Assembly: GCA_021767885.1 (NCBI GenBank)
Contig: JAASSM010000105.1
Span: 1-6,729, forward strand
DNA: 6,729 nt
Direction: 5' to 3'
DNA from: a bacterium
Lineage (GTDB): Bacteria > Krumholzibacteriota > Krumholzibacteria > LZORAL124-64-63
Below the pieces are notes generated by a model that worked only from the letters and a program-made list of their open reading frames with translations, was not told where the DNA came from and searched no databases. Position numbers and translations under genes: made by a program. Positions 6,601-6,729 of the stretch are shown one piece after another (position 1 is the first letter of the stretch; every line of letters starts with the position of its first letter).

Positions 6601-6729
6601 CCAGACCAGACCCTCGCGGTCGCAGAGGATGTCCGCCGCGCCCGGCGCGATGAGCCCGTTCTGCGGGCCCATGGCCTCCAGGCCGCCGCCCCGGCCGAGG
6701 TACCAGATCTGCCGCAGGCTGGCCACGTA
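3625..6729 (-). CDS. Hybrid sensor histidine kinase: Reg_prop beta-propeller, Y_Y_Y, TM, PAS, kinase core, receiver (N-terminus outside window)
   Basis: Membrane sensor kinase that should autophosphorylate on histidine and pass phosphate to its own receiver. Residues are numbered from a GTG at 6726, which is not the true start: the frame is open to the edge and begins inside a propeller blade (QIWYLGRGGGLEAM). Eight fuller Reg_prop blades follow at about 31-52, 71-93, 112-134, 159-181, 204-227, 247-268, 285-307 and 328-351, typically DxxGxxWxGTxxGL. Next come a Y_Y_Y domain (about 390-465; LEGFDPGW, YTALPPGTYRF), one membrane helix (473-493), a charged linker (495-525) and PAS (about 525-645). 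The kinase core has H-box GGIAHDFNNLLTAILG (H670), N-box NLLINARQAM (N780), G1 DHGPGIP, F-box IFEPYFTT and G2 GTGLGLA, resembling CckA/NtrB-type kinases. The receiver has D911/D912, phospho-acceptor D961, S990 and K1012. No DNA-binding domain follows; the protein ends 21 residues after K1012. Signal and output partner are unknown. Confidence 0.92.
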   Translation of the reverse strand, partial: YVASLRQIWYLGRGGGLEAMGPQNGLIAPGAADILCDREGLVWFAGMRGVTKLISRALRGLDAGAGLLEDEVSAVLELRDGTMLLGHETGVTLLTDPPRAVPLPAPPDRVQRVMDLLQTRDGAIWIAYSGGGLLRADDAPALAAGRWREVGTDLGLEGGPIALLEDASGRLWVGGNEGLFRVESGMLRRIPLAGPATGLDDEPAIRHLHAGTGGAVLVTTTRDGLLRWQDGTVQRWSGDAARNLQSTYAALVRPDGEVWVGTAGGLARVGPHGLELANRPRLARSVFALTPDHQGGVWLGTDAGAYHWNGERLRHIGRAGGLLGSETNRAALVVDTLDRIWIGTNAGVNVFDADLEVPTPADPLTWIAAVEADGRPLDPAAAAALPADTAELVFHFGAAAFRDEARVRFRTFLEGFDPGWREPELLPGRRIRYTALPPGTYRFHVQAIGPDGGAGSVARWSTVRIQPPLWRRPWFLAIAALGAAGLVWLGATALHDRRYARRLAREIAARTAELADSERAQRQESARLAAVLQSISDGVVAMDAGQRILLANPAAGTMLGHPVEALVGRRVAEVLPELASAVASALRGSQACQGSVLLRPEGHEDLRELEFVVAASAGGARSGAPDTAVVDIADGAVLALRDVTERRRAEAEHVRAQKLESLGVLAGGIAHDFNNLLTAILGHASLIEQDAHPGEPAAQSAAAIRRASERAQGLTVQLLTFARGGAPQKELTDLAALLRETAELALSGTSVTARFALAADLHPVEVDRAQIAQVISNLLINARQAMPDGGTVEIEAANATLEPRADASGEPTPGVQVIVRDHGPGIPADRADRIFEPYFTTKDAGTGLGLAVSYSVVARHGGWLGLRDAGAPGATFAIELPARPGAVPGRAADTDPQPPGDPGAPVRILVLDDQDEVRRLIARMLERAGYAVTGVATGEEAVATYRDALAGSGERFAAVILDLTVPGALGGVEALQRIRELDPGVRAIVASGYSHDPIMSDHVAHGFAARLAKPFDRESLLRVVAGVVTGHGAA

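Noticed and set aside
6724..6726. GTG as the start codon of the hybrid kinase
   Set aside because: The frame stays open to the window edge, no signal peptide follows, and the sequence begins in the middle of a propeller blade. The gene therefore continues to the right.

Overview
The window is very GC-rich DNA with tightly packed genes. Codon third positions are almost all G or C, and GTG and TTG appear to serve as start codons. A large kinase of the Reg_prop/Y_Y_Y type and a full-length class II tRNA nucleotidyltransferase point to a high-GC, probably Gram-negative bacterium from an environmental lineage such as Myxococcota, Gemmatimonadota or Krumholzibacteriota/Eisenbacteria-like groups. 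The phylum cannot be fixed from this sequence. There are no tRNA or rRNA genes, no insertion sequences, no CRISPR array and no phage genes.

From left to right: (1) the C-terminal end of an unrecognised protein (+), cut by the left edge. (2) A short convergent gap filled by a 12-bp tandem repeat that runs into the 3' end of the next gene. (3) cca (-), a CCA-adding/poly(A)-polymerase-type tRNA nucleotidyltransferase with an HD domain. (4) A 120-bp divergent intergenic region with ribosome binding sites at both ends and a 35-bp near-perfect palindrome. (5) A two-gene (+) operon: an EamA/DMT-type transporter with a probable TTG start, whose stop codon overlaps the GTG start of a TauE/SafE-family permease. 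(6) Only three bases further on, converging with the permease, the end of a large hybrid histidine kinase (-). This kinase has a periplasmic beta-propeller of Reg_prop blades, a Y_Y_Y domain, one membrane helix, PAS, a CckA/NtrB-like kinase core and a C-terminal receiver. Its N-terminus lies beyond the right edge.

The genes do not form an obvious single pathway. cca is housekeeping tRNA 3'-end maturation and repair. The two permeases are probably co-transcribed and translationally coupled, with unknown substrates. The kinase is an environmental sensor on its own transcript, with no partner regulator visible. No new defence, mobile or biosynthetic system is supported. The items most worth a second look are the palindrome between cca and the transporter operon and the 12-bp repeat array that supplies three successive in-frame stop codons for cca.
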